A DNA stretch of 64,000 nucleotides from Schizochytrium sp. CCTCC M209059. Lineage: Eukaryota; Sar; Bigyra; Thraustochytrida; Thraustochytriidae. Where the stretch lies: the NCBI GenBank assembly GCA_000818945.1, contig KN805371.1:926823-990822 (forward strand), in the 5' to 3' direction. The notes under the pieces are model-generated. The model had not been told where the DNA came from, did not search any database, and saw only the letters and a list, made by a program, of their open reading frames with translations. The first letter of the stretch is position 1, and every line of letters begins with the position of its first letter. This document shows positions 60,528 through 64,000 of this stretch, piece by piece. The translations under genes and the position numbers were made by a program.

Positions 60528-61247
60528 TTAGACGAGAAAGCTAGAGTTTGTTCCCGGCGACCACTGCTGCGGGCTGCTTTGACGCATAGCATGAAGGCTT
60601 GCAAACTTGCGACGCAAGGCGAGCTCGAGGAACTCGCCGTCCGATCTGGCACGGGAGGGACTACGCTCCTGAAGCGGTGTCCGCAAGACATGACGAGATC
60701 TACCAGGACGAGATTGCATGGCTTTCGAAGGCGTGCCTCCCGGAGAACGATCAATTGTGGTCTTACGGAGGCGAAAGCTGACTTTCTTGTTGCTCGAGTT
60801 CTTGCAGTTTTCCTTGTCAACAACAGAGGGCGTGCTAGGTCTGAGCTTGACCTGCTGCAATTGCTCGAGGGAGAGAATCGCACCGGGTGTGTTGCCGCGT
60901 GCTCGGGGCGGGGCTTTGGACCGTTGCGGCGTGGCACGCAGCTTGATACCCTGCAAATCTGCAAGCGTAACGACGCCACGGGCCGCACGTTGTGGCGTTT
61001 TGGCAGCGAGGGAAGACGAAGACGAAGACGAAGCTTGCTTTAGCGGCGTGGACTTCAGCTTGACGCCCTGAAGATCCTGGAGCGTGATAACGCCTCGACT
61101 CGCGCGCTGAGGCGTCTTAGCGCTGCTGTTGTCGTTGACAGATGCACTGGCAGTCCGCAGGCGCACTTGCTGGAGTGCGCTTGCGGAAAATGCAGGAGTT
61201 CTTTTTGGTAGGCCTGCCGTAGACTTGGTGGCAGCATCTCGTCCTGG

Positions 61248-61280
<33 letters not shown>

Positions 61281-62060
61281 ATCAAGACCCTTCGGGTCAA
61301 CTCCATCCTTGGTCATTGCTTGGTCAACAGCGGATCTGGGTACACCGAAGCTAAGCATGCGACGATACTTGGCATAAGCCGGGTCCTGGTTGAGAGAATG
61401 CGATGATGAGGTGGCACAGGCAGAGGCGGAGGTGGACGAGGCGTTGGAGGCTAAAGACGCGCGAGCAGGGGGCTGATTTGGCGGGGCCGACGGAAAGCGC
61501 GAGGCTACTTGGTTTGCTTGTGCGGAGGTTGTCGCCGCGGCATTGGCTCGGACAAGGTCCTCGAGCTTTTCAAGTCTAGTCTGAAGGTCAGTGACCTGCG
61601 TTTTGAGCAGCGAGACGGCACTAGGGCGGCGAAGGGGCTCCGCAAGTTTGTCGGCACGAGCACGCACGCGCTCTACGAGACTGCGCGAGAATTCGGAGAG
61701 AGACTTTAGTGCTGCGAGTCGCGCAAGAGCACTTTGTTCGCGCCATGCAGAGACTTGAGCTTGGACGGCTCGCTTGAGAGCCGCAAACTTGACTTGCACC
61801 GATTCATAGTCGTCTTCGCCAGCGTCAATGTCGCTTGTTTCTTGCGCCATCGCCTCGGCGTGGCGCGCGGCGGCAGCCAGCGTCTTTCGCGCTTTAGCTT
61901 TACGGGTTTTCGCGACTCGCGTTTTCGAGCATCTGGCCTTGTCCGGAGATTGCAGAACTTTGAACGGGTTATGGTTTTGCAACGCCATCCTTTCCCTTTG
62001 GCGGCTTTGCAGCAAAAGAGCGGTGCCGGTGGAGGCCCTTCGCGCACGGGTTCGTCCCAT
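60528..62060 (-). CDS. Protein with repeated WH2-like actin-binding motifs
   Basis: The start is the first in-frame ATG at 62060 (MGRTRARRASTGTALLLQSR), giving 510 residues. A basic N-terminus and a coiled coil (about residues 85-180, TQVTDLQTRLEKLEDLVRAN) precede a motif AYAKYRRMLSFGVPRSAVDQ followed by AMTKDGVDP. That resembles the GVP motif of WASHC3/CCDC53-type proteins. Four repeats then follow, of the form L-x-x-L-Q-x-V-K-L-R (LQQVRLRTA, LQDLQGVKLKSTP, LADLQGIKLRATP, LEQLQQVKLRPS), two of them after KTPQRAxRG. Their spacing resembles WH2 helices ending in the LKKV-like motif that binds monomeric actin. The C-terminus is basic. It may act in actin nucleation or WASH-like endosomal control, which is inference only. 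Confidence 0.65.
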
Positions 62061-62713
62061 TTTCTTGCTCTTTTGCTTTTTTGCTGGCTTGCTGCCGATC
62101 AGTACCGCTGACACGACGCCAGGCCGCACTTGACCTGACGAGACAAGTTGGGCAAGACGAGATATCACGAGGCGAGGCGAAACAAGACGAGGTAGCGCGC
62201 GCAAGCTGAGGTTGTGATGTTCGCTCGTGCGCAAGCTGCTACTGGTCTGGCCTGATATTGGTTGCTTCTCATCTGAGACAGTCTCTCGTCAGTCTCCGTC
62301 TCTACTAAGGCTGGGCCATCACTAATGTGAAACGGTTATTCCGAGTCTCCTGTAAATAGGGAACCAAAAGGGAGGGAGAAAAAGAGCGCATCCAAGCGTG
62401 CCAGGCAGGAGGACGCGTAAAATGCGCGCTCATTCATGGAGGTGGAGCGATGTAGCAAAAGTAGAGCGATGCTTGACGACGTCCGGAAAGCTAAGAGCAA
62501 TAATGCGAATCGAGAATAATAAACGCAAAGGGCAACGATATCGATGAAAAGTTAGCTGTAAAGGGGCGAGCGAGGCCCAAAAAAGGTGGGTCGAGCGGTA
62601 CAGAACATGGGACGAAGCGAAGCGTTACTTTGAGACACTTTTGGTCAAAGCAGCAGCAGCAGCAGCGAAACGAGCGAGAGACTGACTCTTGAAAGGTCGC
62701 GCGCGTCGTCGAC
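62061..62713. other. Intergenic, 0.65 kb
   Basis: This lies upstream of the WH2-like gene and downstream of PP1, both on the minus strand. A GGCGAGACG run (about 62160-62190) may be leader. A GCAGCA run near 62650-62665 belongs to the PP1 3' UTR. No gene was seen. Confidence 0.4.
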
Positions 62714-63712
62714 TCACTTTTTGCTCTTGGGGTTGCGCGGTGGCGTGGCGGGCCGTGCGCCGCCGGCGCCGCCAGCAGCGCCGGCGTTGCCACCGTATGT
62801 GTAGCGCGTGCGTTTCTCTGCCGGCTTGAGGATCTGGAAGGAGCACATAAGAGTGTCGTCGACGCTCATCATGGCTCCCGCATTGTCAAACTCGCCGCAA
62901 TAATTGGGCGCGCTAAAGAGCGTGACGAGCGAGCGCTTGGCAAAAAACTCATAGCCGTCCTCGACGACCTGGTGCGCGCGGCAGACGAGGTCGAGGTCGT
63001 GTTTCTTGAGGAAGATCTGCACCACGTCGGGTCCGAACGTGAAGGATACGCCTCGGTCGTTCTCGCCCCAGCCGAGAAGATCCTTATCCGGGTCTGCCCA
63101 CAAAAGGTCGCAAACGAGACCGGTGTCTGGGACGTCGGTCGGGCGCATGACGCGCTTGATCTGGTCCATGGTGTGAAGGTCCGGCGAGAGGCCGCCATGC
63201 ATGCAAAAGATCTTTTCGTCGATGATGGCCGCGATGGGAAGACAGTTGAAGGCGTCTGTGAAGGTCTTCCATAGCTTGATGTTGTATCTGCGCTTACACT
63301 CGTCGTAGAATCCGTAGATGCGGTTGATGGACGCGCTCTCGTGGTTTCCTCGCAGGATGAAAAAGTTTTCCGGGAACTTGATCTTGTACGCGAGCAGAAG
63401 ACAGATGGTCTCGAGGCTCTGCTTGCCGCGGTCGACGTAATCTCCGAGGAAGAGGTAGTTGGCTTCCGGGGGGAAGCCGCCGTACTCGAAGAGCCTGAGC
63501 AGGTCATAGTACTGCCCGTGGATGTCGCCGCAGATTTTGATGGGCGCTTCGAGCTCCAGCAAGATGGGCTGGCTCATGAAGATTTCCCGTGCGTGCACGC
63601 AGAGGTTTCTGATTTCCATCTCCGTCAGAGCGACATGCTTGCCGGGCCGCGCGCCGCGCACCTCGAGCAGCTTGTCGATGATCTCGTTCACGTTGAAGGC
63701 GTTGCTGGCCAT
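62714..63712 (-). CDS. Protein phosphatase 1 catalytic subunit (PP1)
   Basis: The 332-residue phosphatase starts MASNAFNVNEIIDKLLEVRG. All PPP-family motifs are present: GDIHGQ (62-67), GDYVDRG (about 90-96), RGNHE (about 120-124), CMHGGLSPDL, RAHQVVEDGY and SAPNYCGEFDNAGAMM. It keeps the PP1-specific C-terminal region with a TPPR site, as in mammalian PP1-alpha, where Cdk phosphorylation inhibits the enzyme. The last 30 residues are Gly/Ala-rich and basic (GGNAGAAGGAGGAR). PP1 is a Mn/Fe-dependent Ser/Thr phosphatase in nucleus and cytosol, directed by regulatory subunits that bind its RVxF groove. Confidence 0.97.
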   Translation of the reverse strand: MASNAFNVNEIIDKLLEVRGARPGKHVALTEMEIRNLCVHAREIFMSQPILLELEAPIKICGDIHGQYYDLLRLFEYGGFPPEANYLFLGDYVDRGKQSLETICLLLAYKIKFPENFFILRGNHESASINRIYGFYDECKRRYNIKLWKTFTDAFNCLPIAAIIDEKIFCMHGGLSPDLHTMDQIKRVMRPTDVPDTGLVCDLLWADPDKDLLGWGENDRGVSFTFGPDVVQIFLKKHDLDLVCRAHQVVEDGYEFFAKRSLVTLFSAPNYCGEFDNAGAMMSVDDTLMCSFQILKPAEKRTRYTYGGNAGAAGGAGGARPATPPRNPKSKK

Positions 63713-63814
63713 CCTGGCGGGCAGCCGGCCGGGGCCGCGAGCGAAAAGCCGCGCTGGCTGGCTGGCTTGCCTGCCTGCCTGCCTGACTGTCTGCCTTGTC
63801 TACCTGCCTTTCCG

Positions 63815-63846
<32 letters not shown>

Positions 63847-64000
63847 GAGAGCGAGAGCGAGAGCAGCTGCTGCTCGTGGAGGGAGACGGCGAGGCGGCCT
63901 GGCCTGGCCTACCTCCTGGCCCTACCGTACGCGCGTCCGTCCGTCTCGGGCGGCGCGGCGTGCGCGTGCGCGGGCGCTCGGGCGCGGGCGCGGGCGTGCG
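63713..64000. promoter_or_regulatory. 5' region of the PP1 gene
   Basis: It has CTGCCTGC repeats (about 63755-63790), a GAGCAC/GAGAGC run (about 63822-63865) and a GC-rich end. It is probably the leader and promoter, and is cut by the window edge. Confidence 0.4.

Noticed and set aside
1..64000. tRNA or rRNA genes
   Set aside because: Scanned by eye for TTCGA-type T-loops with matching arms and for rRNA-like stretches. The few T-loop-like strings lie within coding sequence and lack the other arms.

Overview
The window is nuclear DNA from a GC-rich, intron-poor protist. I infer a thraustochytrid-like stramenopile (Labyrinthulomycetes). The reasons are: eukaryotic housekeeping genes (VPS35, PP1, ARP6, centrin, PP2C, UXS) on long uninterrupted reading frames, only one clearly required intron (96 bp, GTAAGT...GCAG), GC-rich leaders full of microsatellites, and a plant-like AP2/ERF factor next to animal- and fungus-like families. 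The species is not identified from sequence.

0.5-34.4 kb and 56.8-63.7 kb are ordinary gene-dense chromosome. In order they hold: a CBS-PB1 tail-anchored protein; two decayed loci (3.65-5.7 kb); an FHA-RING-PDZ-like ubiquitin ligase; an EF-hand protein; two orphan proteins; a CCA-adding/poly(A)-polymerase-family enzyme; ARP6; an AP2 transcription factor; a PP2C phosphatase; a JmjC/cupin protein; a GST-like protein; centrin; methylmalonate-semialdehyde dehydrogenase; VPS35; and a RING-LON protein. The right flank carries a coiled-coil-GAF protein, UDP-glucuronate decarboxylase, a protein with WH2-like repeats, and PP1.

34.7-56.2 kb is a different kind of region: accessory, repeat-rich and mostly broken. 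It holds an FG-GAP-like secreted protein with an in-frame TGA; a duplicated RCC1-propeller/Thr-Pro-stalk surface protein split by an in-frame TGA; a decayed locus; a TIR-NACHT-WD40 (NLR/STAND-like) gene whose NACHT segment is overwritten by a 66-bp patch also present 3.7 kb away; an alpha-helical orphan frameshifted by (AGCT)3; a proteinase-K-like subtilase with in-frame TAA and TAG; an intact kinase with an MLKL/HeLo-like N-terminal helical region and ARM repeats; and an orphan pseudogene frameshifted by a 77-bp tandem duplication.

The most interesting signal is the pair of immune-like genes. The TIR-NACHT-WD40 gene and the helical-bundle-kinase-ARM gene both end in DNA repeats that are almost identical except at a few clustered codons. 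This is the high-internal-conservation pattern known from fungal NLR allorecognition genes such as het-d and het-e. With the broken secreted and surface genes around them, it suggests a fast-turnover recognition or cell-death island. That functional reading is inference; the domain order, repeats and breaks are read from the sequence.
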